Shown here piece by piece: positions 24,975 through 33,052 of a stretch of 57,791 nucleotides of DNA. The stretch comes from JAFDVL01 sp043736395 (GTDB lineage Bacteria; Acidobacteriota; Blastocatellia; RBC074). Every line of letters begins with the position of its first letter. Position 1 is the first letter of the stretch. The stretch lies in NCBI GenBank assembly GCA_043736395.1, contig JAYTCQ010000031.1, positions 1 to 57,791 on the forward strand, given 5' to 3'. Position numbers and translations under genes: made by a program. The notes beneath the pieces are model-generated. The model worked only from the letters and a program-made list of their open reading frames with translations. It did no database searches and was not told the origin of the DNA.

Positions 24975-26408
24975 ATGAGCATTAATTTTACTTGCGATTT
25001 AAATGGAACGGCGACACCGTTGCCGCATTTTTGGGAACACACCGTCGGCAGTGGACACGCGCCGCTTGCGCTGCGTGCCGATTGGCAAGCGCAGATGAAA
25101 AAATCTCACGACGAATTGGGTTTTCGTTACGTCCGTTTACACGGCATTTTGTCCGACGATCTGGGAACGCTGATCGAGCAGAGCGAGAAATTGCTTTATT
25201 CGTTTTTTAACGCCGATCAGATTTTCGATTTTCTGCTGTCAATCGGGATGAAGCCGTTCGTCGAATTGGGTTTTATGCCGCGCGCGTTGTCTTCGGGCGA
25301 CACGACGGTTTTTCATTACGCGGGGAATGTTACGCCGCCTGCGGATTATAAAAAATGGGCTGAATTTATCGAAAAACTCGTCCGCCACTGGACGGAGCGT
25401 TATGGCATTCGTGAAGTGCGGACGTGGTTTTTCGAGGTCTGGAACGAGCCGAATCAGCCGCAATTCTGGACGGGCGAACAAGCGGGTTATTTCAAACTTT
25501 ACAAATACACCGCTCTGGCGATTAAAAAAGTTGATAAAAAATTGCGCGTCGGTGGTCCGGCGACCTCGAAAAACGAATGGGTCGAAGATTTCCTCAAATA
25601 CTGCAAGAAAAATAAACTGCCCGCCGATTTCGTTTCGACGCATCATTATCCGACCGATGCTTTCGGCGAAGTCAGCACCGACACGATTGAACAGCTTGCC
25701 GCCGGACGGCGAAGTATGCTGCGCGAGGAAACGCAGAATGTTTTCGCGCAATCGAGAGGTTTGCCGATTTATTACACCGAGTGGAACGCTTCTTCAAATC
25801 CGCGCGACGAGCTGCACGACCAATCTTACGCCGCCGCATTCATCACGAAAACTATTTTGGAAGCGAACGGCTTGGTCGAAGCCTATAGTTTCTGGACGTT
25901 CAGCGATATTTTCGAGGAGAATTATTTCCCGTCAGTTCCCTTTCACGGCGGTTTCGGGCTGCAAACCATTCACGGAATTCCAAAGCCGACCTATCGCGCT
26001 TACGAATTGCTGCGCGAACTCGGAGAGGAAAAATTATTGGTTGACGGGCTGCATCACACGGTTGATGCGTGGATCGTCAAAAAGGAAAAGTCGGCGACGG
26101 TTTTGCTGACCAATCACGCTCTGCCGACGCATCCGATTCAAAAGGAAAAAGTTTGCGTTACCTTAAACAACGCCGCAAAATATCTTTGCGCGTCGGTGAA
26201 AAAAATTGATGCCGCGCACGCCAATCCGAAAAAGCTGTGGACGAAAATGGGCAAGCCCGAATATTTGAGTGCCGCGCAGGTCGGGCGTTTGAAGGAAGCG
26301 TCGCGCTTAATCGGAGAACCGCTGGCGTGCCGTCATAAAAATTCGGCGATTAGTTTTGAAATCGAGATGCCGCCGCATTCGGTCGCGGCGGTGACGATTG
26401 AATTTTGA
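24975..26408 (+). CDS. Glycoside hydrolase family 39 (beta-xylosidase-like)
   Basis: GH39 enzymes are retaining hydrolases on a TIM barrel. The acid/base motif EVWNEPN and the nucleophile motif YYTEWNASS are both present, about 110 residues apart, matching family spacing. Other signs are FWEHTVGSGHAPLALR near the N terminus and FWTFSDIFEEN before the C-terminal beta domain. There is no signal peptide, so the enzyme is probably cytoplasmic and acts on imported oligosaccharides. I use the ATG at 24975; an in-frame TTG at 24954 would add seven residues. Length 477. It overlaps the next gene region closely. Confidence 0.9.
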   Translation: MSINFTCDLNGTATPLPHFWEHTVGSGHAPLALRADWQAQMKKSHDELGFRYVRLHGILSDDLGTLIEQSEKLLYSFFNADQIFDFLLSIGMKPFVELGFMPRALSSGDTTVFHYAGNVTPPADYKKWAEFIEKLVRHWTERYGIREVRTWFFEVWNEPNQPQFWTGEQAGYFKLYKYTALAIKKVDKKLRVGGPATSKNEWVEDFLKYCKKNKLPADFVSTHHYPTDAFGEVSTDTIEQLAAGRRSMLREETQNVFAQSRGLPIYYTEWNASSNPRDELHDQSYAAAFITKTILEANGLVEAYSFWTFSDIFEENYFPSVPFHGGFGLQTIHGIPKPTYRAYELLRELGEEKLLVDGLHHTVDAWIVKKEKSATVLLTNHALPTHPIQKEKVCVTLNNAAKYLCASVKKIDAAHANPKKLWTKMGKPEYLSAAQVGRLKEASRLIGEPLACRHKNSAISFEIEMPPHSVAAVTIEF

Positions 26409-26413
26409 GAAAA

Positions 26414-27709
26414 ATGAATAAAGAAATTTTTAGCGAAAAAGAACTAGCGAAACTTCAAAAAGATACTTTCGGCTATTTTTTGAAGGAGACGAACACGGAA
26501 AACGGACTCGTGCCGGACAGCACGAAGGAAACTTCGGCGTGTTCAATTACCGCCGTCGGACTCGCGCTGGCGTGTTATCCGGTGGCGGTCGAAAACGGCT
26601 ATATCAAACGCCGCGAAGCCATCAAACGGACACTGACGACGCTCCGATTTTTCTGGGAAAGTCCACAAGGGAAAGGCACTGACGCTATCGGCTACCAAGG
26701 GTTTTTCTATCACTTTCTCGATATGCGAACCGGGCGGCGCATCGGGAAATCGGAAATCTCGACGATTGACACGACGTATTTTCTCGCCGGTGCGCTCGCC
26801 GCCGCGCAGTATTTCAGCGGCGACACCGCAGAAGAGAGAGAGATTTGCACACTTGCCGATGCCATTTATCGCCGCACCGATTGGCGTTGGGCGTTGAACG
26901 GCGGCGGATGCGTTTCGATGGGCTGGATGCCGGAAACAGGATTTCTCGAATATCGCTGGGAAGGCTACAGCGAAGCCCTTTTGCTTTACGCGCTCGCGCT
27001 CGGCTCGCCGACTTTTCCGATCCCTGAAAAAAGCTATGCGGCGTGGACGAAAACTTACGAGTGGCGAAAACTTTACGACATCGAACATCTTTTCGCCGGC
27101 TCGCTTTTTATCCATCAACTTTCGCACGTCTGGATAGATTTTCGCGGCATCCAGGACGAGTTTATGCGCGGCAAAGGCATTGATTATTTTGAAAACAGCC
27201 GCCGCGCGACTTACGTTCAGCGGCAGCACGCGATTGAAAATCCGCGAAATTTCAAAGGCTTTTGTAAAGACTGCTGGGGCATCACCGCTTGCGATGGACC
27301 CGGTGATCAAACGCTAAAAATTGACGGCGTAAAACGCGAATTTTTCGATTATCTGGCACGGCAAATCCCGGACGGTCCCGACGACGGCACCATCGCGCCA
27401 TGGGCGGCGGTCGCGTCCTTGCCATTCGCGCCGGAAATCGTGCTGCCCGCGCTCGATTTTTTCAACCGGGTATTTCCCGAAATGACGAGCAAATACGGCT
27501 TGAAATGCAGTTTCAATCCGACCTTTACCGAAGGCAATCAAGGTCACGACGGCTGGATTTCGCAAGGCTATTACGGACTCGACCAGGGTCCGATTGTGCT
27601 GATGATCGAAAACTACCGCACCGGATTTTTCTGGCGGCTGATGCGGAATTGCCCGTATATTACAGCCGGTTTGCGGCGGGCGGGTTTTACGGGCGGCTGG
27701 CTGGATTAA
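26414..27709 (+). CDS. PF10091-type glucoamylase/beta-1,2-glucanase family protein
   Basis: The 431-residue protein shows the PF10091 layout: LQKDTFGYFLKETN at the N terminus, ACSITAVGLALACYPVA, the STIDTTYFLAGALAAAQYF helix, MGWMPETGFLEYRWEGYSEAL and CWGITACDGPG near residue 295, then the EGNQGHDGWISQGYYGLDQGPIVLMIENYRTGFFW end. These features occur in GH144 and related endo-beta-1,2-glucanases. No signal peptide is seen. The stop codon of the GH39 gene lies six bases before this ATG, so the two are almost certainly one operon. Confidence 0.87.
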   Translation: MNKEIFSEKELAKLQKDTFGYFLKETNTENGLVPDSTKETSACSITAVGLALACYPVAVENGYIKRREAIKRTLTTLRFFWESPQGKGTDAIGYQGFFYHFLDMRTGRRIGKSEISTIDTTYFLAGALAAAQYFSGDTAEEREICTLADAIYRRTDWRWALNGGGCVSMGWMPETGFLEYRWEGYSEALLLYALALGSPTFPIPEKSYAAWTKTYEWRKLYDIEHLFAGSLFIHQLSHVWIDFRGIQDEFMRGKGIDYFENSRRATYVQRQHAIENPRNFKGFCKDCWGITACDGPGDQTLKIDGVKREFFDYLARQIPDGPDDGTIAPWAAVASLPFAPEIVLPALDFFNRVFPEMTSKYGLKCSFNPTFTEGNQGHDGWISQGYYGLDQGPIVLMIENYRTGFFWRLMRNCPYITAGLRRAGFTGGWLD

Positions 27710-27844
27710 ATTCATAATAACTCGTCCGCATTTTGCGGCACTCGCTTTCAAGTCGGCGGAAATTAAAAAGAAATGGTTAAAGTTTGGGTAGTGAACTAAA
27801 AATAAGGCTGTTTGAAATTCCTTGATAAATTGCCATTAGCTTCA

Positions 27845-27946
27845 ACTAGTGGACAATCAAATCGAGAAACAAGGCTTTAGCCTCATACCGCGCTAAAGCA
27901 ATAAGGATTTTATTTATTTATCAGAAGTTTGGCTAAAGCCGACTAG
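27845..27946. repeat. Degenerate hairpin repeat with GGCTTTAGCC core
   Basis: ACTAGT at 27845-27850 and AGGCTTTAGCC at 27872-27882 pair with parts of 27926-27946 (TTTGGCTAAAGCCGACTAGT). The left arm carries about 20 extra bases, so the element looks decayed. The core resembles the hairpins at 13951 and 16038. Confidence 0.6.
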
Positions 27947-28002
27947 TCAAACCTGCTTCGTCGGTTTAATAATTGTCGGCATAGTTCTCCTTTTCTAATT
28001 TT

Positions 28003-28043
28003 AAGAAAGCGCGACACCGAAAAAAGCGTCGCGCTTTCTTTTT
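28003..28043. terminator. Strong hairpin between convergent genes
   Basis: AAGAAAGCGCGAC (28003-28015) pairs perfectly with GTCGCGCTTTCTT (28028-28040), with T-rich sequence following on the plus strand. It can terminate both the plus-strand sugar operon and the minus-strand AhpD-like gene. Confidence 0.8.
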
Positions 28044-28068
28044 ATTTTCATTCTTGATTCTCAAAAAA

Positions 28069-28629
28069 CTAGGAATTTACTGCAAAACTCTTGAGCGGAA
28101 ATTCGATTGCCGGAAAATCAATCTCGGTTTTGGCGGTTTCATTAAAATAATTGGTGAAAATATTGAGCGCGACATTGGCGACGATTTCGCCGATTTCGCC
28201 GTCGGTAAATCCGGCGGTTTTGACGGCTTGCACTTCAGCGTCGCCGACTTGACCGCGACCTACAATCAGCGTTTGCGCGAATTTTAACGCCGCTTCGGTT
28301 TTCGCGTCGGAAGATTGGCCCGTGCGAGCTGCGACAATGGATTCGTCATTTAACCCGACCATTTTACCGATTGCCGTATGCGCCGACGCGCAGTAACCAC
28401 AGCCGTTGACTTCTGCCGAGATAAGCGCGATTTGTTCGCGCAGTTTGGCATCAAGAGTGCCGCTGGAGAGAGCGCCGCTAAAGTTCAAATAGGCTTCCAA
28501 AACGGCTGGCGACTGCGCCATCGTTTTCATCATATTCGGAGTCATTCCAAGTTTGCTTTTCACCGCGTCGAGCAGTTCTTTGACTTTGCCGGTTGATTGT
28601 TCATAGTTGATTGGTTCGATTCTTGACAT
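28069..28629 (-). CDS. Carboxymuconolactone decarboxylase/AhpD-family alkylhydroperoxidase-like protein
   Basis: The 186-residue protein has the family core ALISAEVNGCGYCASAHTAIGKMVGL with the redox CxxC pair and the following His near residue 81, as in AhpD-like peroxidases. A later helix, GEIGEIVANVALNIFTNYFNETAKTEIDFP, is typical of the peroxidase-related subgroup. It would reduce organic peroxides with an unknown electron donor. It is the last gene of a long minus-strand series with DoxX and DUF417 genes. A perfect palindrome lies 52-88 bases upstream of its start codon and may regulate it. Confidence 0.9.
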   Translation of the reverse strand: MSRIEPINYEQSTGKVKELLDAVKSKLGMTPNMMKTMAQSPAVLEAYLNFSGALSSGTLDAKLREQIALISAEVNGCGYCASAHTAIGKMVGLNDESIVAARTGQSSDAKTEAALKFAQTLIVGRGQVGDAEVQAVKTAGFTDGEIGEIVANVALNIFTNYFNETAKTEIDFPAIEFPLKSFAVNS

Positions 28630-28680
28630 AATATTTTTCCTTTTTCCTTTTGTTAATTTCGCAGCTTTAATTGCGATTGA

Positions 28681-28717
28681 GTCACTCTAATGGCACGAAT
28701 CGTGCCATTAGAGTGAC
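28681..28717. promoter_or_regulatory. Loop-less perfect palindrome upstream of the AhpD-like gene
   Basis: Eighteen-base arms meet at a single central base (28699): the inner part reads TGGCACGA-A-TCGTGCCA. With no loop it is a poor terminator and looks more like an operator for a dimeric or tetrameric regulator. It lies in the probable promoter region of the gene starting at 28629. Confidence 0.6.
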
Positions 28718-28784
28718 TTTGATGAAACCCTTGTTTTTATTGAACAAATGTTTATTCCCAATTCAAAATTCGATATAAATTTTC

Positions 28785-28824
28785 AAATAAAAAAGTCCGT
28801 TTAAGGGTTAAATAGAGCGGACTT
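28785..28824 (-). terminator. Candidate terminator of the DoxX gene
   Basis: On the minus strand a 7-bp stem (AAGTCCG/CGGACTT, 28793-28799 with 28818-28824) is followed by a T-rich tract. It lies about 30 bases past the DoxX stop codon. Confidence 0.6.
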
Positions 28825-28851
28825 CGGCACATCGAATAATTTTCAAAAAAC

Positions 28852-29337
28852 TCACAGCTTTTTTATCGTATCGCCGGAGACGCGCTTATTTCGGCGAACG
28901 AACAGTGCGTCAACTGAAAACGGACTCGCGCCGCCTAAAGCGAGCGTGAGCAAACCTGCAATGTAAAGCAAATTTATTTCGTAACCGGGCGTCCCGAATT
29001 GCGGTCCGTTCGCAGTCATATCCATTAATTTGATGGACGAAAATCCAAACGGCAGATGAACCGTGAACAATGCTACAAGCATAATTATCACGAGTGGAAT
29101 ACTCACGATTGGAACAAACGCGCCCGCTAAAATCACCAGTCCGCCGAAGAATTCGACGAGTGCCGTCGTCCACGCCGCCAACCCCGGCGCGGGAACGCCA
29201 ATTGTCTGAAGGATGTTGGCGAAAGCTCCAGGTCCTTTGCTCAATTTCGCGTAGCCGTGCGCCATAAAGCCGAAGCCGATGATTAGGCGCAGCGGCAGCA
29301 ATGCCCACGCGCCCCACGAATTTTTATACATTTTCAT
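28852..29337 (-). CDS. DoxX family membrane protein
   Basis: This 161-residue protein has four membrane helices, beginning with LLPLRLIIGFGFMAHGYAKL, a DoxX hallmark, then ALVEFFGGLVILAGAFV, SIPLVIIMLVALFTVHLPFG and a C-terminal INLLYIAGLLTLALGGASPFSVD. DoxX proteins are linked to redox homeostasis; in mycobacteria one works with superoxide dismutase and a thiosulfate sulfurtransferase. It lies about 95 bases downstream of a DUF417 gene on the same strand. Confidence 0.9.
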   Translation of the reverse strand: MKMYKNSWGAWALLPLRLIIGFGFMAHGYAKLSKGPGAFANILQTIGVPAPGLAAWTTALVEFFGGLVILAGAFVPIVSIPLVIIMLVALFTVHLPFGFSSIKLMDMTANGPQFGTPGYEINLLYIAGLLTLALGGASPFSVDALFVRRNKRVSGDTIKKL

Positions 29338-29433
29338 AAGTTGGTGAATGCAGAAACACGCACGAAGCTGAGCGAAGTTACTGTGTTTTCACCTTGACTA
29401 TCCGTGCAGACCTCGACATTTTCAAAACTGCTT

Positions 29434-29955
29434 CTAACCGTTGTTTCGCATCGGCAAACGATTCATATTTGCAGCCCGCAGAGCTTCGCCCGCCGTCCAG
29501 ATTGCCGCGCCGAGCAGCAGAATGTCCTTCGCTAAAAATTGTCCGGGCATCGGCGACGGAAACGGGAAGCCGTAACCCGGCTGCCAAACGCCCGGTGTCG
29601 TCAGCAGAAAACTGAGCGTGGTCAAAAACATAATAATCGCGCCGATGCTGCCGATTGCCGAAATCTTCGGCGCGAACGGGCGCGTCGCAATCATCAATCC
29701 GAGAATGATTTCGACGGTGCCGATCAATGACGAAACCGTCTGCAAACTCATCATGCTCAACATCCACGACATCAGCGGCGAATTGGCGACTAATCCTTTA
29801 ATGCCTTCCGCCTCGTAAGTCGTGAACTTTAACGCTCCGACCCACAACAAAACGATCACCAACCCGTAACGAATCACATTCGCGCCGACGTTTTCCAGCG
29901 TTAATCCTAACCCGTTCATATTTATATTTTCGATATTTTCTACTCTCGTTGCCAT
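29434..29955 (-). CDS. DUF417 (YkgB/RclC family) inner-membrane protein, copy A
   Basis: The 173-residue product has four membrane helices and the DUF417 signatures: RYGLVIVLLWVGALKFTTYE, ANSPLMSWM and the C-terminal TPGVWQPGYGFPFPSPMPGQ followed by FLAKDILLLG. E. coli YkgB is RclC, part of the reactive-chlorine resistance operon rclABC; the molecular function is unknown. A paralogue lies at 36388-36882. An ATG at residue 13 is an alternative start but the upstream ATG has a reasonable purine-rich leader. It lies upstream of DoxX. Confidence 0.9.
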   Translation of the reverse strand: MATRVENIENINMNGLGLTLENVGANVIRYGLVIVLLWVGALKFTTYEAEGIKGLVANSPLMSWMLSMMSLQTVSSLIGTVEIILGLMIATRPFAPKISAIGSIGAIIMFLTTLSFLLTTPGVWQPGYGFPFPSPMPGQFLAKDILLLGAAIWTAGEALRAANMNRLPMRNNG

Positions 29956-30178
29956 TTTATTTTCTCCTTATCGTATTTGATTTGAAGTGCAAACATCCTG
30001 TCTGCACTGCAATCGTTAAATCACGTTCGGTCTTGACATAAATTACAACCGATTACTCAAAAACTCGCACGTCTTGTATTTTGTCATCGAAGATGACCGA
30101 CAATATAGAACCCCTACGTCGCTCGTCAGCATCGCTTCCCGTCGCGCAGCGTTTAACCGCCAAAGCCGTGTAATATTG

Positions 30179-31258
30179 TTATTCCGGTTCAATCTCAAGC
30201 TGTTTTCCAGTCAATACGGCAGCGGAATTCTTTAGCTCGTCCGTAAATTCGACGGCGATGTGCTGCAACCGCCAATCAAGCGGCATCACAGCTTCGCGCA
30301 CCTGCCTAGTGGCAAGCGCGGCGGGCGGCAGCCGCTCGTTCGGCTCGATAAAAATTTCCGCGAAAAGATAGCGTCCGTGTTCGCGTATTAAAGTCCGCTC
30401 GTCGGCGACAAACGGGAGCGCACGCAGGACGCGGCTGACTTCATCGACAATCCGATGCTGTCGTCCGGTTTCCAAATCAACCGGATGACGATCCATTACG
30501 TCCGACAAACTCTTGAAGACGTTTCCGAAACCGTCGCTCATAATATCGAGCGAGATGAGCAATGCCGCCAGCGAATCTCCCCACCAGAAACCGTAAGCCA
30601 GCAGCACTAATCCGACGACTCCCGCGCCGTTGCTCAGCCAGTTGGCGCGGCTCATATCGGCGCAGGCGTAGAGCGGTTTGTCGTGAATGAGTTTGGCGAC
30701 CGGAATTTTCGCGTGGGCAAAAAGCATCGGCGGAACGGCGGTGAACGACATCACGCCAATCATTAGCCAGCCGTGCCAGAAAGTGTAACCGAGCAGCGTG
30801 ATTCCTCCGATAGACGGATACTCGCGGTAAATCAGATTGGTCAGCGAATCGTAAAACAAGTAAGTTCCGACGCCGGCTAAAGCGAACGCCGCCGCCAGAA
30901 ACGCGATTGTGCCAGCGCGGTGATGACCGAAAGGGTGAGATTTTTCCGGCTGTTTATTTTCAGTATTGTAAGTCAGCAGCACGCCGAGAATCGGGATAAT
31001 CGCCAGCGCGTTTTCAATCCATTCGGTTTTCATCGCCTGACTGTTGCCCATCGTCAAACCGACGAGCGCGGTCGCCCCGATTTGATAGGCGAGCGATAGC
31101 CGCGCGAGCCGCCGCATCTTTTCAAAGCCGGCTTTCAACTCATCTTTTGACGGACGGTTTTCAGTGGTTTGCGGCGGTGAACCGACAGCCGAAAGCGAGC
31201 CGCTTTTTATGGACTGCTTCCTCTTTGTTTTCTGCCCGCCGGCTGTCGCTGTATTCAT
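30179..31258 (-). CDS. CDF-like cation transporter with altered metal-site residues
   Basis: The 359-residue membrane protein follows the cation diffusion facilitator plan: a charged N terminus, about six membrane helices and a C-terminal soluble domain of about 100 residues (HRIVDEVSRVLRALPFVADE and onwards). HPFGHHRAG near residue 110 is the CDF loop motif. The metal-binding HxxxD-type motifs of helices 2 and 5 are not evident: the corresponding stretches read TEWIENALAIIP and DMSRANWLSNG. It may use other ligands, or transport something else, or not transport. It overlaps the preceding lipoprotein gene by four bases. Confidence 0.75.
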   Translation of the reverse strand: MNTATAGGQKTKRKQSIKSGSLSAVGSPPQTTENRPSKDELKAGFEKMRRLARLSLAYQIGATALVGLTMGNSQAMKTEWIENALAIIPILGVLLTYNTENKQPEKSHPFGHHRAGTIAFLAAAFALAGVGTYLFYDSLTNLIYREYPSIGGITLLGYTFWHGWLMIGVMSFTAVPPMLFAHAKIPVAKLIHDKPLYACADMSRANWLSNGAGVVGLVLLAYGFWWGDSLAALLISLDIMSDGFGNVFKSLSDVMDRHPVDLETGRQHRIVDEVSRVLRALPFVADERTLIREHGRYLFAEIFIEPNERLPPAALATRQVREAVMPLDWRLQHIAVEFTDELKNSAAVLTGKQLEIEPE

Positions 31259-31710
31259 TGCGGATTTCGGTTCTCCTCTTCGGCTATTATTTCATCCGCC
31301 AGCAGCAGCAGACGGTTCTCGCCTGGAGCGATTGCCAGACAATACTTCTCGCCGCGCGTTTCGTCCTTGAAGTATGGTTTCGACAAACCGATGCGGTTGG
31401 CAAACGGCGTGTCGCAGGGAATGGCTGCCGCCACCAAAGGCAGCTTCAATTCTTCCAAATCCTCCAGCAGGCGATGTGTGTTGCCCGTGCGCCACTCGAT
31501 TTTCGCGCCGAGTCGGGCGGCAATCTTTTGCGCCAAATACCGCTCGCGCTCTTCAAACGGTGTCGCATTCTCGCTCTTCGGTGATATGCCGACAACGATT
31601 ATTCCGCTCTGCCGAATTTGCGCCGTCGCACCGTGCTGGTCTTGCGGCAAATTAGCGCAGCCGCTTATCAGAACGGACAATGAAAACAGTATTAGGTTTG
31701 CTTTGAACAT
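31255..31710 (-). CDS. Lipoprotein with partial substrate-binding-protein similarity
   Basis: A lipoprotein signal (LILFSLSVLISGCANL, lipid-modified Cys near residue 18) precedes about 130 residues resembling one lobe of a family-3 extracellular solute-binding protein: IIVVGISPKSENATPFEERE, LAQKIAARLGAKIEW, then FANRIGLSKPYFKDETRGEKY. The second lobe is missing, so it is shorter than a usual periplasmic binding protein and may be a reduced form or a remnant. The ATG at 31710 lies within a sequence that is duplicated at 33008-33052. It is coupled (ATGA) to the CDF-like gene. Confidence 0.72.
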   Translation of the reverse strand: MFKANLILFSLSVLISGCANLPQDQHGATAQIRQSGIIVVGISPKSENATPFEERERYLAQKIAARLGAKIEWRTGNTHRLLEDLEELKLPLVAAAIPCDTPFANRIGLSKPYFKDETRGEKYCLAIAPGENRLLLLADEIIAEEENRNPQ

Positions 31711-31726
31711 TAAATTTTTATCCCGA
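31690..31726. repeat. Direct repeat, copy 1, around a lipoprotein start codon
   Basis: The core of about 30 bases at 31697-31726 matches 33023-33052 with two mismatches; the outer ATTAGGT also recurs beside an eight-base indel. It contains the ATG of the lipoprotein gene (31710) and the stop codon of the small lipoprotein ending at 31718. Confidence 0.8.
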
Positions 31727-31894
31727 CGCAACCGACGACAAAAAATAAAAATTCGGCGCTTTTGGGGCATCGGTTTTTACCAGCGGCTCGCTGTTCGCCG
31801 TTCCCACATTGTTCGGCTGGCTTGAGCAGGCTACGCCGAACATTGTCACGATGCTGACCAATAACAAAATTGTCTTCTTTATTCGCCCGGTCAT
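31718..31894 (-). CDS. Small putative lipoprotein (58 aa)
   Basis: The product starts MTGRIKKTILLLVSIVTMF with a lipobox-like FGVACSS; after the Cys only about 35 residues remain, polar and Pro/Asn-rich. A GAGGAAC ribosome-binding site supports the ATG at 31894. No family recognised. It sits just downstream of msrA on the same strand (36 bases) and its last codons and stop are shared with the direct repeat at 31690-31726. Confidence 0.65.
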   Translation of the reverse strand: MTGRIKKTILLLVSIVTMFGVACSSQPNNVGTANSEPLVKTDAPKAPNFYFLSSVASG

Positions 31895-31929
31895 AAGTTC
31901 CTCGCTTATCACATTGAATCTTTCGCCGC

Positions 31930-32430
31930 TCACTCTCTTACCGGAACTTTCCAGTCTGGTCGAATGAAATGGCACGTGTAGCCGTTCGGAATGCGTTCGA
32001 GGTAGTTCTGATGCTCCGGTTCAGCTTCCCAAAACGCTCCCACTGGAGAAACCTCGGTGACAACATTTCCTGGCCACAGACCCGAAGCTTCTACATCGGC
32101 AATTGTGTCGTCAGCGACGCGTTTCTGTTCTTCGCTGCTGAAAAAGATAGCCGATCGGTAGCTGAGTCCCTTGTCGTTGCCCTGGCGATCCCGCGTCGTG
32201 GGGTCGTGAATCTGAAAGAAGAACTCGAGAATCTCGCGATATCTCAGCTTGCTCGGATCGAAGACGATCTCGATGGCTTCGGCGTGAGTTCCGTGGTGAC
32301 GATAGGTCGCGTTCGGAACGTCGCCGCCCGAGTAGCCGACGCGAGTAGATACGACACCGTCAATCTTACGAATCAGGTCCTGCATGCCCCAGAAGCATCC
32401 GCCGGCGAGTACGGCACGTTGTTCGGTCAT
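31930..32430 (-). CDS. msrA: Peptide methionine-S-sulfoxide reductase MsrA
   Basis: MsrA reduces the S epimer of methionine sulfoxide. The catalytic motif GGCFWGMQD has Cys12, and the family segments GYSGGDVPNATYR, HAEAIEIVFDP, FFQIHDPTTRDRQGND and EPEHQNYL are present. The 166-residue length is standard and there is no signal peptide, so it is cytoplasmic. It overlaps msrB by four bases (ATGA), giving a coupled pair for both sulfoxide epimers. Confidence 0.96.
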   Translation of the reverse strand: MTEQRAVLAGGCFWGMQDLIRKIDGVVSTRVGYSGGDVPNATYRHHGTHAEAIEIVFDPSKLRYREILEFFFQIHDPTTRDRQGNDKGLSYRSAIFFSSEEQKRVADDTIADVEASGLWPGNVVTEVSPVGAFWEAEPEHQNYLERIPNGYTCHFIRPDWKVPVRE

Positions 32431-32981
32431 TTGATTTCCTCCACCTGGTCAATATAAGCGCCGTAGCCTTCCGCATGCATGTCGTCGCGATGGACGAAGC
32501 GTAACGACGCCGAGTTGATGCAATAGCGCAGACCGCCCCGATCCGCCGGTCCGTCAGGAAAGACGTGCCCCAGGTGGCTGTCACCGAAGGTCGAACGCAC
32601 TTCGGTGCGAACCGTCCCGTGCGAAGCGTCCTGTAATTCATTAACATTGGCGGACTCTATAGGCTTGGTGAAACTCGGCCAACCGCACCCTGACTCGAAC
32701 TTATCGGCAGAAGCGAACAGCGGCTCGCCTGAGACAATATCAACGTAAATCCCGGGATCTGCGTTGTCGAGGTGTTCGCCCGTTCCAGGATACTCAGTTC
32801 CGTTCTGCTGGGTCACGCGGTACTGTTCCGGCGTCAAACGCGAAACGGCATCAGAAGTTTTTCGATAAGCGGGCGATTCTTCCGGCACGGCCTCATCCGC
32901 TTTTATCTTTTTTTCCCCATCTTCCGCTATTCTGGAAGCTTGCCTGGACGCTCCTGTACTCAATTTATCTTTCTCCGCCAT
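32427..32981 (-). CDS. msrB: Peptide methionine-R-sulfoxide reductase MsrB, zinc-less form with N-terminal extension
   Basis: MsrB reduces the R epimer of methionine sulfoxide. Catalytic Cys154 (GLRYCINSASLRF) and Cys99 (FESGCGWPSF) are visible, as is DSHLGHVFPDGP. The two CxxC zinc pairs of most MsrB proteins are absent: where GIYVCAVCG is common, this one reads GIYVDIVSG, so it is a zinc-independent form. The first 45 residues form a charged, probably disordered extension without signal peptide. A GGGAGGTT site supports the ATG at 32981. msrA overlaps directly behind. Confidence 0.95.
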   Translation of the reverse strand: MAEKDKLSTGASRQASRIAEDGEKKIKADEAVPEESPAYRKTSDAVSRLTPEQYRVTQQNGTEYPGTGEHLDNADPGIYVDIVSGEPLFASADKFESGCGWPSFTKPIESANVNELQDASHGTVRTEVRSTFGDSHLGHVFPDGPADRGGLRYCINSASLRFVHRDDMHAEGYGAYIDQVEEIK

Positions 32982-33007
32982 TTCTAACCTCCCTGTCTGT
33001 CAAATTA

Positions 33008-33052
33008 TATTAGGTAGCAACATTTGCCTTGAACATTAAATTTTTATCTCGA
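33008..33052. repeat. Direct repeat, copy 2, with relic gene start behind the cytochrome gene
   Basis: This matches the repeat at 31690-31726 and reproduces the first codons of the lipoprotein gene: after the cytochrome stop, the minus strand reads ATG with MFKANVAT and then a stop codon, compared with MFKANLIL in the intact gene. It looks like a truncated copy left by insertion or duplication of the msrB-msrA-lipoprotein segment. Confidence 0.78.

Larger units (their letters stand above)
27710..28068. other. Intergenic region with degenerate hairpin and terminator
   Basis: No gene is supported here. It holds a degraded palindromic repeat (27845-27946) and a strong hairpin at 28003-28043. 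No RNA gene recognised. Confidence 0.6.

Noticed and set aside
29341..29400. Third copy of the AATGCAGAAGCCCGCAC hairpin
   Set aside because: Only AATGCAGAA and GCACGAAG are shared and no opposite arm was found, so it is at most a decayed fragment.
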